Origin: Apoda limacodes
Taxonomy: Eukaryota > Arthropoda > Insecta > Lepidoptera > Limacodidae
Direction: 5' to 3'
Assembly (NCBI GenBank): GCA_946406115.1
Contig: OX291553.1
Location: forward strand, 11,227,001 to 11,291,000
Length of the DNA stretch: 64,000 nt
Made by a program: the position numbers and the translations under genes. Shown piece by piece: positions 13,301 to 25,267 of the stretch. The notes beneath the pieces are model-generated. The model saw only the letters and a list, made by a program, of their open reading frames with translations, was not told the origin of the DNA and ran no database searches. Position 1 is the stretch's first letter, and every line of letters starts with the position of its first letter.

Positions 13301-15029
13301 GCAGGTTTATTTTGCTTCGATTTGTTGTTGGTTTTGATATTTTATTTCACAGACGCTAGACGTCGGTACAAATTTGTTTTTTTTCGACAAATTTTGGAGT
13401 AATATTCTTGAGGGTATGGTTAATGGTTAATTATATTAACTATAAAAACGCATATTTCTGTACATATCGTCAGACGAGTCTTTTAGGCTGCCTAAGGTTT
13501 ATTTTCTGTTATAGTTTAGCCGCACGAACACGACGAAATAAAGTACATGCTTTTCGTTAGATGATTCTTTCGAACAATCTCCCCGGATGAGACGTAACAC
13601 GCCTTTTTTTCTATGTAGAATCTCATATGTAATGTAAATAATTTGACTGTAGTCGCAAATACCATTAAGTATTCATGTAAAAAAAAAAAAATTCAAGGTG
13701 TAATTATGATATCATTTTTTTTCACAGGTATGGAACACATACAAGACTTAAGGTCTTTTCATAATATCTAAATGTTAACTGATTCTTAGTATTATGCTTC
13801 TTGTTTGTATTCCATAATTAAATCTTTACTTATGCCCTTCCAAGTAGTTTTGTATATCCATACCATAAATATATGTATCTATATGCTTTAATAGAAAATG
13901 ATATTGTGATCGCATTCATAACCCTCTCTCTATGTTGAACTTTCATATACATGAAACTGTATAAATAATCAGATTTGAATCGGATAGATTTCATAAACGG
14001 ATAGCGGAAAGGCACAAAAGTTTTTAATAATTGTTATGAAATCATTTGTAATTCTTAAGTTTATTTTATATAAATTGATATACTTATAAGTTTATATTAC
14101 TTGTAACTAGCAAAATGAATATCGTACACGCATTAAGTTTGGGTTCCGTGTAATGACAATTATTGCAGATATCTAAAAAATCTTGTTCAAAATCTTATTG
14201 AAATAATATGATATATACAATTATTTGGGAAATAAGCGTTTTTAACATTCAAAGATCACACTTGGCAAGCTTTATCGGGCTATATAATGAAAATAGCAGT
14301 CCCTACTACTAGAGTTTACCACTAACTGAGTCAATGAGCAATTGAGTAGTAAATATTTTTATAATACACTTCGTCGCTTCCTCTCATCACTTGCAGTGAT
14401 CATTGCTGCTAATGATCTGAGCGATGCATTGTATAGATGCAACTAACAGATGCACAGCCGCTCAAATTGGGTCAGAGCATATAAAGCGAGCTTTTGTTTG
14501 GCTTTGCCTTTGACGTGTTATTTCAAACTGCTCGTTTTTGAATCCTGCGCTGTCATTGTACTAAGAGTTTTTCATTTAGTTTTGTATTTATATTTCTTCC
14601 CTCCTAGCGGTTATTTCTATCGCTTTTGTAAGCTTAACTTGTAACTAACTATGATGGGTAACGAATATTGGTAGTTAGAATTTAACCAACTTATTTATTT
14701 TAATCTTTTATGTATAAAAATTCAGCTTCCGTATATTTGTGGAAGACTCGAAAATTAGTTAATGGATTGACTTTTTTACACAGCATTTGTTTCTAAGTGA
14801 TTTTTTATATTTTTTTTTCCGGAGTCCCTACGGATAACAGACTGAGCCACAAAATAGCGTGGTGGGGTTTAGCTAGATGGTGTATAATCAATAAATAAAT
14901 AGTAAATATGAAAATTTATAAAGATACTTATTGAATGTATTTAGACAAAATTTGGCACCGAATACAATCAATTTAAAAATATTAACAAAAAGTTCCCACG
15001 AGAATATATTTTATTCGGGTGAAACCTCT
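10346..15029. other. AT-rich DNA with one dispersed repeat and no recognised gene
   Basis: The only structure I can support is the repeat at 12085-12345. A - strand frame at 12911-13210 contains a hydrophobic stretch but no known domain, and I do not call it a gene. Confidence 0.45.
12085..12345. repeat. Degenerate tandem repeat (ggcggcc / cctttcatt units)
   Basis: Landmarks recur about 125-135 bp apart: taacctttcatt with cgagggggt, then taccctttcatt with cgaggggta; gttccgcca then gtccgcca; ggcggcca at both ends. This looks like two or so decayed copies of one unit. Confidence 0.5.
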
Positions 15030-15251
15030 TAGTGTTGCTTAACAACGCCATCTATTGTCAAGTATCTTTAGTGTTGCTGCATCGGTAAATATAATAGTAT
15101 TACTACTCGCCAATAGATGTCAGGAAGAGTCATAGTTTTTTTGTTTATCACTGCCTGAAAACACGGATAAAACGACGTTTTCAAAAAATGAAACCTAACT
15201 AGATCGATTTATCGCCCCCGAGACCCCCTTAGAGCCGTTTTCGAGATGTAG

Positions 15252-15291
<40 letters not shown>

Positions 15292-15300
15292 AGAATTGCT
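15030..15300 (+). repeat. SINE-like dispersed repeat, copy 2, with (AT)n tract
   Basis: It matches 6891-7162 (aacaacgccatctattgtca, caatagatgtcaggaagagt). It ends in an uninterrupted AT-dinucleotide run at about 15254-15288 and acaagaattgct. Confidence 0.75.
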
Positions 15301-16048
15301 CGTTTAAAGGTTAGAGATACTTTAAATTTTACTAAAAAAAATCTAAATATGCGTGGTATTAAGCACATTATTTTAGCTAATTAGGTGTCATTTTGGCTAG
15401 GTTTAGTGACGATTTACGTCGTAGACTAATATTTGAGATGAGCAAATAAGGCACATCTCTTTAGGCGAATTGTGCTCTTTGTACTCGTCCATAGTTTTTT
15501 TTAAGCTTTTTACAGTAGTAGATTACGTTCAGGACTAAAGTTTAAAGGATTATTATCTTTACGTTTATTTTCGCAATATACAGCGTAATGGTTTGGTACA
15601 GTATAGTCCAAAAGTAATAGGTACTCGTGATGTGTGAAAAATGCTAATAGGATGTCTTTTACGCATCTTGCTCCATCTAGAAAGGTAGTTATTACGGCTT
15701 TGTACTGTGATTTTCGTTCAGGAATAATATTTGCAATAGGTGAATTGCTTGTTTGTTTCTTAGAGCACCTCCTCCTCCTCCTCCGCACATCAAAATCTCT
15801 TAAAATTTATCAATTGTTTTCCTAACAAGGTATAGACTGTCAACAAAATGATGGCACCCGGCCAATATACTTAATAAACTGTTTAGGGCGCGTTCGTTTT
15901 GGGATGCAGAATCATTATTTCATTATTTTTGTCGCCTGTTATCCGTTTAGCATTGGTATCAAGAATATTTTAGTATTATTTGTAACAAACTGTCATGGGT
16001 TCCTTTACGATATTTTTGTTTGTCACTTTTGCCACCGAACAATTAAGT
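15301..16048. other. Unassigned DNA
   Basis: A - strand frame (15510-15788) has no family I recognise. The CTC-rich run at 15766-15783 gives it a poly-Arg start and argues against real coding. Confidence 0.4.
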
Positions 16049-16287
16049 CCTATAGTCTAAGTCTAAGACACTAAACCTACTTCGATAAGACTGAAATATA
16101 TAAATAATAATTCTGGGGAACACGAAATGACATGATGCAATGCAAATAACCTGGCAACACAATTAAAAAAAAATTAAAAATCCCATTTCTAGTATGAAGA
16201 CTCCCAAGTATCGTTTGTTTCTCGGAACAAGGGTAGGGTCTCTTCTTCTCTTCGTAGTCGTTTGCCCCATGTTGGGGATCGTGACCA

Positions 16288-17400
16288 TCATGAGTCACTG
16301 GTCAATGGTAGGGGACGAATCAGCTGTCTCCAGTGATTTCTGTCGGCAGCGGTGTGGATCGCTTCGTGCAGTTGGAGTTGCAGATCATTTAATTGGTCAC
16401 ACCACGGCACAGGTACACGACCTCTAGATCTCTTCCCCTCCACTTTTCCCATCATTATAGTTTTTTCGAGGTTTTTGGGTCCTCGCCGAGCAATATGGCC
16501 CAGAAATTTTAGAGCGTGCAAGTATCGGATCAACGCGTAGGAATTTTGAGCTCTTCGAGAATTGAGGCATTACGACTGTAAGACGTCCAAGTTATCCCTA
16601 GCATTCTGCGCCAGCACCACATTTCAAAAGAGTCAATCCTGGCATTAATGGAGACTTTAATGGTCCATGTTACAGCGCCGTATAGGAATACGGGGAATAT
16701 AAGGGAACGAACGAGCCGTGTTTTAGTTTTCTTGGATATGTTCTTGTCCTTCCATACTTTGTCAAGTTTGGTTATGGCAGACTTAGATATTTTGATCCGT
16801 CTGATGATATCTCTGTCAGAGCTGCCATTACAGGTAATGAGTGATCCAAGGTAAATTAACCCATCGACGAAGCGAGGGGAATTCAATTTGCACAGTATTT
16901 GGAAGCGGTCTATTATCATCAGTTTGGTCTTGGGTTTGTTAATTTGCAGTCCGTATTTCAGACTCGTGTTTTGTATGTGATTGAATAGTTGAGACATTTC
17001 CTGCATACTAGTGGCTAATAGTGTGGTGTTATCGTATCGAAGGTTGGTTAAGGTCTGGCCGCCAATCGACAGGCCATCCTTCCAGTCAGCCAGTCTCATC
17101 TCATCTCACACAATCAAAAGCCTTCGAGTAATCAATGAAACAGATTACTAGTGGTTGGTTGAACTCCCGGAATTTCTCAATGATTTGACGAAGGTTGAAA
17201 ATCTGTTCGCGAGTACCGCGACCCGATACAAAGCCAGCTTGTTCCGCAGGTATTTGCCAATTTAAATAGTAAGCTAGGCGGTCCAGAATGATATGGAGCA
17301 TTACTTTGCTGGCGTAAGATATGATGGATAGCGTGGGGTAGTTGCTGCATAAGCGTGTGTTACCTTTTTTGTGCAAAGGAATGACAACGGATTGCGACCA
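16288..17400 (-). pseudogene. Broken reverse transcriptase of the RTE-like element
   Basis: The fragment at 17376-17101 covers NYPTLSIISYASKVMLHI, the QAGF block and FIDYSKAFD. It stops and resumes at 17099 with ADWKDGLSIGGQTLTNLRYD, so about 60 residues between the FIDYSKAFD and YADD blocks are missing. The catalytic YADD is replaced by YDNT, which removes the paired aspartates. Downstream, NKPKTKLMII, YLGSLI and FEMWCWRRMLGI are preserved, and 16533-16288 gives FLGHIARRGP and GKVEGKRSRGR, the usual RTE C-terminus. Confidence 0.85.
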
Positions 17401-17919
17401 ATCAACAGGCCATTGTCTTGCTCTCCAGACTTTGTTACACAGTGAGTGGAAAAGTTTTGTGCCGGAGGGACCTAGCGCTTTTAGAAGGTTTGCAGATATT
17501 AGGTCATTTCCAACTGCATTGTTCTTTAGCTTTGAAATAGGTTTCTCAACTTCTGCGAGTAGAATATCTGGTTCTCTTTCGCGATCGTCCCAGCGACGTT
17601 GGATTTGCTGACCATTCTCACTGTATAATTTTTCAGTGTATGAGCGCCACCTATTAAGTACTTTTTTGTTTCTGTGATAGGCTGTCCGTTTTCATCTTCA
17701 AGTATCCAGGACTTGGTCCTGAAGTTAGCTGTGAGGAGCGATATGTGGCGGAAAAAATCTTTTTTATAGGCTTTGTTCGAGAGTTGTTTTTATCACGTCT
17801 ACAGCTGTGTTTGATTTCTGTGTGCAATTCCTAATAAGTTTGCCTCGTTTCTGCTTAGCTTATGCCGCTTTGTTTAACAGATCTCTTCTTTTCGATCAAG
17901 AACCAGGTTGTGTCCGAGA

Positions 17920-18901
17920 TCACGGCTTGCGTTTGAGAGAAACTTTCTTTGTATGGGCCGACTTAGTTGCTGTGTGAATTATAGATTTTAGAGTGCTCCA
18001 GGAGGTTTCAGTGTCTTCAAATGGATCGCCGTCCAAGTGCTGTTCAAGATCGGTTACAGCAGAAGTAAAGTTCTTTAGTTCTGATTTGCTGAGCTTGCTA
18101 TTAAGTTTAGTTGTCCTTCTAGGCACTAGGTGCAACTTGAATTTACATACTAGCAGTTCATGATCACTATCACAGTCAGGGCCAGGGTAAGTCTTCGTGT
18201 TAATTATACAAGAACGCCACCGTGTCTGAACCGTAATGAAGTCAATTTGGTTCCTAGTTCTGCCGTTAGGGGAAGTCCAGGTGTAAAATCGACGTGGGAG
18301 TTGTTTGAACATGGTGTTCATTACAGTACTTTAGCATTGAAATCTCCAATAACCATTGTAATTTCCCGTGACGGAATTTTCTTCAGGACCATTTCGAGTT
18401 TTATGGTAGAAATCAAACAGTGTATCATCAGTTGCGCTAGAGGTAGAGATAATTTACTTGACGATTCGAAAGTGTTCTTAGTAACCCATTTGAATAAAAA
18501 GATTTTGATTTTGATTTTGGTAGGAGCGTAGACTTGAACGATGTTGATTGGAAGGGGGCGGGCATGTCAATACAAAACGGTAAATGTTTTTAGGGATGAT
18601 TACCTGAGCAGAATACTGTGTTACTATTTTCAGTATCGAAATGACCAGAGTGTTTCCAGTGAGTTTCACTGAGGCCAAGTATGTTGATATTGAGCCGTTC
18701 CATTTCTTTCTCGATGGTTTCAAGTTTGCCGGGTTTAATTAGGCCTTGAATTTTCCTAGTTCGTATAATGATGGGTTTCTTTAGTGAAGGGGGCTTCGTC
18801 GTTGTGATAGTTGAAGGGGCTAGATAGCTTCTTGTCATGGACACTTGTAATATTATTTCCACACGCCACCTGATTAAACACGGCAGAGTGGCCGGTAGCA
18901 C
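17920..18901 (-). pseudogene. Broken endonuclease of the RTE-like element
   Basis: The N-terminal part is ...RKIQGLIKPGKLETIEKEME followed by NILGLSETHWKHSGHF. After breaks come NIVQVYAPT and VIGDFNAKV, then FYTWTSPNGRTRNQIDFI and PDCDSDHELLVCKF. These are the ordered blocks of an apurinic endonuclease domain, including the catalytic-region GDFNA and SDHE. Several frame changes occur, one at the foreign segment 18450-18523. Confidence 0.8.
18450..18523 (+). repeat. LINE-like 3' end nested in the RTE endonuclease
   Basis: The sequence acgattcgaaagtgttctt, ttgaataaaaa and a (gattttgatttt) tail interrupts the endonuclease between the VYAPT and GDFNA blocks. It matches 3258-3325. Its orientation is opposite to the host element. 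Confidence 0.5.
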
Positions 18902-19206
18902 ATTTTACACCACGGATCCCAGGGGTGCCGTGGCGCCGGGGGTTGGCCGGATCGCATGACATAACTCTACTGATACTGATGATAGTCACAGTGGTTTCCC
19001 GTTGCCTTCTGCACCAAGCATTTCGAGAGGTATTTAGTCCCTCAGGTCGCTGTTGCCTCTACCACTCGTAGGAGCAGGTGTATGGTTATACCGCCATTGC
19101 TCGGTCGCCAGAGCCCCGTCCGTTGTCTAGCAGGGAGCACCACGGCAGCCATTTGGCCGCTGTCGCCGTCCGGCCCGTGCAGGTGGGGTTAAGATGATAT
19201 TTTCTG

Positions 19207-19303
19207 TTTTTTTTTTTTCCTAATACCACTAAGGTGGCAAACAAGCCTACGGTCCGCCTGATGGTAAGCGGTCACCGTAGCCTATAGACGCTTGCAACAC
19301 CGT
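19207..19303 (-). repeat. LINE 3' end, family E copy (minus)
   Basis: The T run followed by taccactaaggtggcaaaca and gatggtaagcggtcaccgta is the reverse of the family E 3' end. Confidence 0.8.
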
Positions 19304-19327
19304 TCTCCCCTTACTCCCAGTATGCGC

Positions 19328-19386
19328 AATTTTCACATAGGTTGTTGTTTTGTGTATGTGTAATTTTCACATAGGTTGTTGTTTTG
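19328..19386. repeat. 34-bp tandem duplication
   Basis: The string aattttcacataggttgttg followed by ttttg occurs twice with a period of 34 bases. Confidence 0.8.
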
Positions 19387-19488
19387 CTAACATAGTTTTG
19401 CTCTGTACACTTACTTACAAACACACATTTGTATCCCTTGTGCTGTTTTTGCCTGTTCCAATATTTTGTTAACAACTCTTAGTGACTT

Positions 19489-19683
19489 CCTATAGTCTAA
19501 GAGCCCACAATACTAAACCTTCTTTGATAAGACTGAAGATATATAAATAATAATTCTGGGGAACACGAAATGGCATAATGTAATGCAAATTACTCGACAA
19601 CACTATTAAAAAAAATTAAAAATCCCATTTCTAGTATGAAGACTCCCAAGTATCGTTTGTTTCTCGGAACAGGGGTAGGGTAG
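19489..19683 (-). repeat. Second copy of the RTE-like 3' end
   Basis: It is colinear with 16049-16242 (tcctatagtctaag, aataataattctggggaaca, cccatttctagtatgaagac, cgtttgtttctcggaacagg) at high identity. It is therefore a 5'-truncated insertion of the same family in the same orientation. Confidence 0.85.
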
Positions 19684-22488
19684 AACAGCATAATAAGCGC
19701 CGCTTCGTACTTAGGTATGTAGTATGATCGATTTCCTCAAAAAACCAAAGCTCATCTGTAGGATCATCAATTTCTGTGTAAGAAAAATCACTGCTGCATT
19801 TTCGAAATAGTGGAGAAAGTGGTTGCTGTGGCAATTGAAGGTTGCCCTCCGCGCAGCTGGATTCGGCGTTTCAATTCAGTTTTTTTAGCAATCACCCGTG
19901 TGCCGAGTGTGAGTTTTTGCGTGTATGTAACTCTACTCTATATCGCGTTCGATTATTATTATTAAGTCCTATGAGAAAAAATCGTCTCAAAACGCGTCCA
20001 CTTTATTCCCGTACATGTATTTCGTTGACGCGAACGCAATAGTTACGTTAGAAACTCACACTGGGCACACGGTTTCTTTCGATTTGTACTGATTGAATAC
20101 GCGTGCCACGGTCACGTACAAATAATTCTAAATATATATATATAGGTATATTACAATGTATAGAAAATTACAACAACACCTCTTTTATTATACCTATACA
20201 GTATCAATGGAAAATTCCCATAAAAAAAGAATTAACAAATAATTGATGACTGCTGGGGAGAAGGACGTTAACTTTCTCCACAGTAGACAATCATTCATAA
20301 TTAAAAAGTGACAGTTCAATACAAATAGTCATGTCCAATCCACGACAGTCCTCACTTCAAACATTAGGATTGATGAAATACGTGTGTCCAATGTCGTACA
20401 GTGTGTTTGTAAAGTGAAAACAAATAAGTGAACGGAATGCTTAGCATGGGTTTGCTACTGTCTATGTATCTTAATGTGATTGACGCAAGTTCGTTTTCGT
20501 CTCAGTTGGAAAACGTACACTATTAGACGGAGGCATCTATATATGTTTGAACTGTATCTGCGGCTCCTACGAGGTCATCCGTCAGGCTGGAGGCCTTCCT
20601 ACGCTGCGTCTTTTGATCCATGGTCGCCACTCGAGAAGCTTTTTTTAGAAGACAGTTTCACGAGCGACGTGGCTAAGTGTTTCAGCTATGTCCGTAACTT
20701 TGGCTCTTCACTGAATTTCTTCGTTCCGGATTTAAACGCGAAAATCATTCGTGAGCCAATATGTAGAACTATATTTTATACAAAAGCTTGCATGACGTTC
20801 CTTCAATTAACAATACCTAAAAACAGTAAACTCATGCTAAGCCCTCTGTTCTATGCATGCAAGTCATTGGGAACTTATAATTTTGATAAGTGGTTATCTA
20901 GGATTTTATTAATAATTGCATACAATGTTCTATTGTTAGACTGGATGGAATTACTTTTAAACAGCGTAGGGTTGCCAACTTTTTTTGAATTAAATAGAAT
21001 AACTATGTAGGTTTTAAGGGGTTAAATAAAGAATATTTACCAACACATTCATAACAAAAATATTAATCTCAGTTTTTCAAAGAGAGAGAAAGAAAATACT
21101 GAAAAAAATCTATTAAGATAAAAAAAAACTATAGCAAAGGTGTAAGTACATCTCAACTCTTGAAACTTATCTCTTCTTCCTTTTGCCCCCAAAAAAAGCG
21201 AGACCCGCGCACTGCAGACCTTTTCGCAATAAGGTCAGAGGTTAAAATATAAAATTGTTATTTCTACAGATTTTAAGAACTCACGGTTAAAGAAGTATAC
21301 ACAATTTTTTACAAACAAGCTTCATCAGGCCTTGGTAATGAGTACTTGTCAAGACAAATTATACAAGAATAAGACCAAACTCGATGGGGTAGCGTCGTTT
21401 CGTTACAGTGGGCCTAAGACCACCTTCCGGCTCCATCATCATCGGAACAGCTCTATGACGGCATATAATTGCATTGTTATCCGATTAACATCTGTACGCA
21501 AAATTTTAACTCAATCGAACCACATAGATAAAGATTAAGGGTAATAATTTTTACGTGGAGCCTTTAACGTGACATAAGGTACTACATGCCAGATTTTCTA
21601 GACCCAGCAGTTTGGGTTGTGCGTTGATATGTCATTGAATCAATCACTCAGATTACGGAAGATTGTTTGGAAGCGTTAGATAACGTGTGATTTTCGAACA
21701 CCGTCTCGTATACAATAAGCGTATAAAGCCGGTAATAGGTGGGATGTGGCCTTTGCCAATTTATTAATTTAATATGAGTAACTAACTTGTGATGTCCATC
21801 GTGCAGCGTTTTCAGTCCAGCTGAAAATTTGCTGGATTGACATGAATCCAGCTTGATCCATCGTGGATACAGCAACTTACAATTTTTACATGTTCTCGAA
21901 AAACTTTAATTGTAAAACATACACCTAGAGAAGTCGGTGCTACCTGAGATAAGAAGGCGAATGTTATTTCACCCAGTGGATAAGAATTGCGATCCAAAAG
22001 GGAAACACGGCTAATATTCCGGGTTCTTCGCCACTCAGTCTTATTTTAAATAGTCATTAGTTTAGTTAATTCTTATCTAAGTATTTTTGGTTTTTTATGT
22101 TTATTTTAGTATTCGTTCTTAATTTATTTTTGTAATAATTTGTTGATGATTTATTTTTTACCCGAATACGGCGAAGCTATATGTTCATGTGCTCTCTCAT
22201 AACTTGTAAAATACTTATCATGATTTGACAAATGACTTATTGTTGAAAGCGACATAAGTGTCTGCTGTAATAGGCTAAGTGACGTCACATTAAATTGAAT
22301 ATAGCTCCCTCTACAGGTCATAGAGTCATGAACTACAAAAAATGTTTTTTAATGATGACGTGTTGGGTATCAAATAATAGGGCTTAATAAGCATATTTCA
22401 AATTTTTGCGGCTTTGCAACCGGTAATTGGGAATTATTTCTAAAATCACGCCTAACTCCAAACCTTTCCAAAAAACACATATAATAAT
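19684..22488. other. DNA without recognised genes; one long unassigned frame
   Basis: A + strand frame runs 20543-21010 from ATG (155 codons; open from a TTG at 20480). It is long for such AT-rich DNA, but no domain is recognisable and no splice or repeat context supports it. The remainder shows no structure I can name. Confidence 0.4.
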
Positions 22489-22620
22489 TAGCTTCTGCCC
22501 GCAACTTCGTCCCTGTGAAATTTTAAAATAAAAACAGCTTTTGACTGTTTACGGTTTTACCTACAATAATAAAGAAGAATTCTCATACAAATTTTAATCC
22601 CCTATATTTCCGTCTAGAGA
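22489..22620 (-). repeat. Retroelement tail fragment (agcttctgcccgcaacttcg)
   Basis: The sequence agcttctgcccgcaacttcg and the later ctcatacaaattttaatccc are typical of a dispersed lepidopteran retroelement end. A similar piece (ttccatacaaactttctact) lies at 23579. Confidence 0.45.
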
Positions 22621-22744
22621 ATAAGTTCCAAAAACGGTAAAACATGTTTTTTTTTTCAATCGGCGAAATATAAAATGCAATAAGCTTAAAAAATGACAAA
22701 CACACACACACACTTCCAACCCTGATTTTACCCCCTTCATCATA

Positions 22745-23423
22745 TCAGCTTAAATTGGTCTACTGCTGGACAAAAGCTTCCTCCATGTCACGCCCTTTCT
22801 CTCGGTCCTCTGCCTTCCGCATGCAGCCACCCTTTTAAGGTCGTCAGTCCACCGGGCTGAAGAGCGTCCTACATTTCACCTTCCCATACTCGGCCTCCAC
22901 TCTAGAACACGTCTGCTCGATCGGCCATCGGTCTTCCGAAAGACGTGGCCAGCTCACTGCCATTTTAGCTTGCTAATTCTGCGAGCTATGTCGGTGACTT
23001 TAGTTCTCTTCCGGATGTCCTCATTTTGGATGCGATCCGGCTGAGGCACTCCAAGCATAGCTTACTCCATTACGCACTGTGCGACTTTGAACTTGCGGAC
23101 AAGCCCTGCTGTAGGTGTCTACGTTTCGGCTGCGTAAGTCATGACTGGTAGAACATACTGGTCAAAGACTTTCGTCTCCAGATTTTGCGGTATAGGCGAC
23201 GTGGAGACTTGACGAAACTTACCCAATGCTGGCACCATACCTGGATTCTCTTATCGGCGTCCTTCTCAAAAAAATTCTGGCCCAGTTGGATTTTCTGTCC
23301 ACGGTACACATCTTGGACTACTTCAAGTAAGTTACCTTCGTATATCGTAGCAGCGTTGTAAAGCGTGAAATTTGCGAAATCGTTTCTAATAGCTCGCGTA
23401 CATGCTATACTAAAAAATTTCAA
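22745..23423 (-). pseudogene. RTE-like reverse transcriptase C-terminal fragment
   Basis: Read on the - strand it gives LGQNFFEKDADKRIQVW, KVFDQYVLPVMTYAAE, the LVRKFKVAQCVM block, QNEDIRKRTKVTDIARRISK and KWQWAGHVFRKTDG, with shifts and stops between them. This is the order of the C-terminal region of an RTE-type RT. It is distinct in sequence from the 16-19 kb element, so it is a second family. Confidence 0.8.
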
Positions 23424-24490
23424 GTCACTAGACCCAAAAATGTCGGAATTTTCATTTTATATTCACATATTTTGCCCTCTATTGGATGATCTTTCTGTAC
23501 AAGTGTATCGTCAATCTTAATTTTCAACCACAAACCAAATACCAATTATTATGAATTTAATTTCAGAAATGAAGGAATTCCATACAAACTTTCTACTTTC
23601 ATTTTACCCCCCTTTCGGAATAAGTTTTGCAAAAAATTTGACAGAATAAGAGGACTGAGAAAAAAACAACCGGGAAATCTTTTACGTGACAGGTTACCGT
23701 TAATTTTTACTTGGGCAGGTACTTGTGCACAAGTTGCAAGAGTGCATTCTGGATAAAGCAGTAATTGATAAAGGGAAGTCACAATTCGCTAAGGGACAGA
23801 TCTATGTGGCCCTCATGCAGCAGACTCAGGGCTTTCCATGGATTATTTGTTGGTCCCTTGGATCATAATAAATTACTGAAAAATCCTTATGACTCACAAT
23901 CTCTTGAGGAATTGGAAAGGTTAAAAGGTCTTTGAAATTTCGAAACATAACCCTATATGTAAGTTTGGTACCTGGAAAACAATAAATCTTAACGTAAAGC
24001 TGAAAGCCTGTATAGCGGCTCTGCAAACAATTTACCACGAAATTATAATAAAAAAAAAGTTCAAAAACTAAAACCCGACTACTGAAAAATCACGCTCTAA
24101 AAAGTACAAAACAAGAAAGTATTCTCATCTGAAATTGTAATGTACAAACTATTCAGTACTTATCGTCTATTTAATAAACAACTTACACGTAGTATATTTT
24201 AAAGTATTTATTTAATATTCACAGTGGTATCCGTGGTCGTATGCCTTCTACCCTTGAAAAAAACAATACATTCTAACACTAGTAAGCGATCATTGGGCTA
24301 TTCAGTCTGTAGTTTTGACGTTTCAGCTACATATGAGTAGTCTCTTACAGAATTTCACAATAAAATTGTCTAGCACACTTATAGATCGAATATATGTTTT
24401 TCTTTTATGTTTTTTTTTTTTCCGTACTTACTTACTCCTATTATATGTATATAGCTCTTCCATCATTAGTTTAAGTCTCCTAAGTAAATT
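23424..24490. other. AT-rich DNA with no recognised gene
   Basis: Apart from a retroelement-tail trace at 23555-23605 I see nothing supportable. Confidence 0.45.
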
Positions 24491-24494
24491 GGAA

Positions 24495-25090
24495 GTACAT
24501 TATGGGATTTGATTTATTTGTTGTGACACAAATATGCGATAAAAATTACCGTATTTTGGGCATATTTTTTCACGTTGCCCGCAGACTTTACTATTTGATA
24601 TTAATTTCAACATAATACGTGGCATGATACGCGTTTTCGAGTAAAAGGTTCTTGAATGACAGACAGACAAACTTAAGTTTAAATGTGTTAAAACTACAAA
24701 TTGTCAAAATCGGATTTTTCCTATTATTTGTGATGTAACCTTGCTTAGTGTCAAATTTCATGATTTTAGGAGAATAGGAAGTATCCCATAGGTTTTGATT
24801 TATTTGTGAATAACTTAATACCTAAATATGCCTCAAAAAGGCTGTTTTTTTATTGCGTTGACAAAGAATATTTTTATTTGATTTGATATTCATTTCGACT
24901 TGATAACTCCACACATTCTTAAGTATAAGGGTCTGGACAGATAGACGGACAAACTTCTTTTTTAAATGTGTTCTAACTACAAATTAACGAATTTCATTGT
25001 CAAATTTCATGATTCTAGGACAGAAGTACCCGTAGGTTTTGATTTGTTGGTGAATGCCAAAATATGCGACTAAAATGGCCGTTTTTCCGC
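24495..25090. repeat. Tandem repeat, about three units of 245-290 bp
   Basis: Landmarks return in the same order: gattttgatttatttg-type at 24502, 24792 and 25037; aaatatgcg/aaatatgcc at 24532, 24824 and 25066; a(c/t)agacggacaaactt at 24659 and 24938; gtcaaatttcatgatt at 24752 and 25001. Units have diverged by small indels. Confidence 0.75.
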
Positions 25091-25192
25091 CGTATTTTTT
25101 AGTGAGGTGACTTAGAAGCTTGAATTGATTTACAGCTTCAAGGGACCGTTGACCTTAGTATTTGATGTATGGAAATATTACAGCACTTGTTC

Positions 25193-25267
25193 TTGGATCC
25201 AGAAGGCTGAAAAATGAGCTGGATCTAGATGGATTGCTGGATCGCGAATCCAGCATTGTAATTCCTA
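25193..25267 (-). mobile_element. Solo hAT-like end related to the 35.9-kb element
   Basis: On the - strand it starts taggaattacaatgctggat and continues with further ggatc/ccagc palindromes, closely like the left end of the hAT at 35884. No second end is visible, so it is a relic or a very diverged MITE. Confidence 0.5.

Larger units (their letters stand above)
16049..19190 (-). mobile_element. Degenerate RTE-like non-LTR retrotransposon
   Basis: On the - strand, in order: a GC-rich 5' leader (19190-18902), an endonuclease, reverse transcriptase, an RT C-terminal tail and an AT-rich 3' end. The protein order and motifs (LETIEKEMERLNINILGLSE; IGDFNAKV; DSDHELLVCKFKL; AEQAGFVSGRGTREQIFNLR) fit the RTE clade. 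Frameshifts, stops, an internal deletion in RT and a nested insertion show it cannot move. Its 3' end is repeated at 19489-19683. Confidence 0.85.

Noticed and set aside
15510..15788. Minus-strand 92-codon frame starting with poly-Arg
   Set aside because: The Arg run is a CTC microsatellite read in reverse; the rest matches nothing I know.
18160..18531. Plus-strand 123-codon frame
   Set aside because: It is antisense to the decayed RTE endonuclease, whose - strand motifs are clear.
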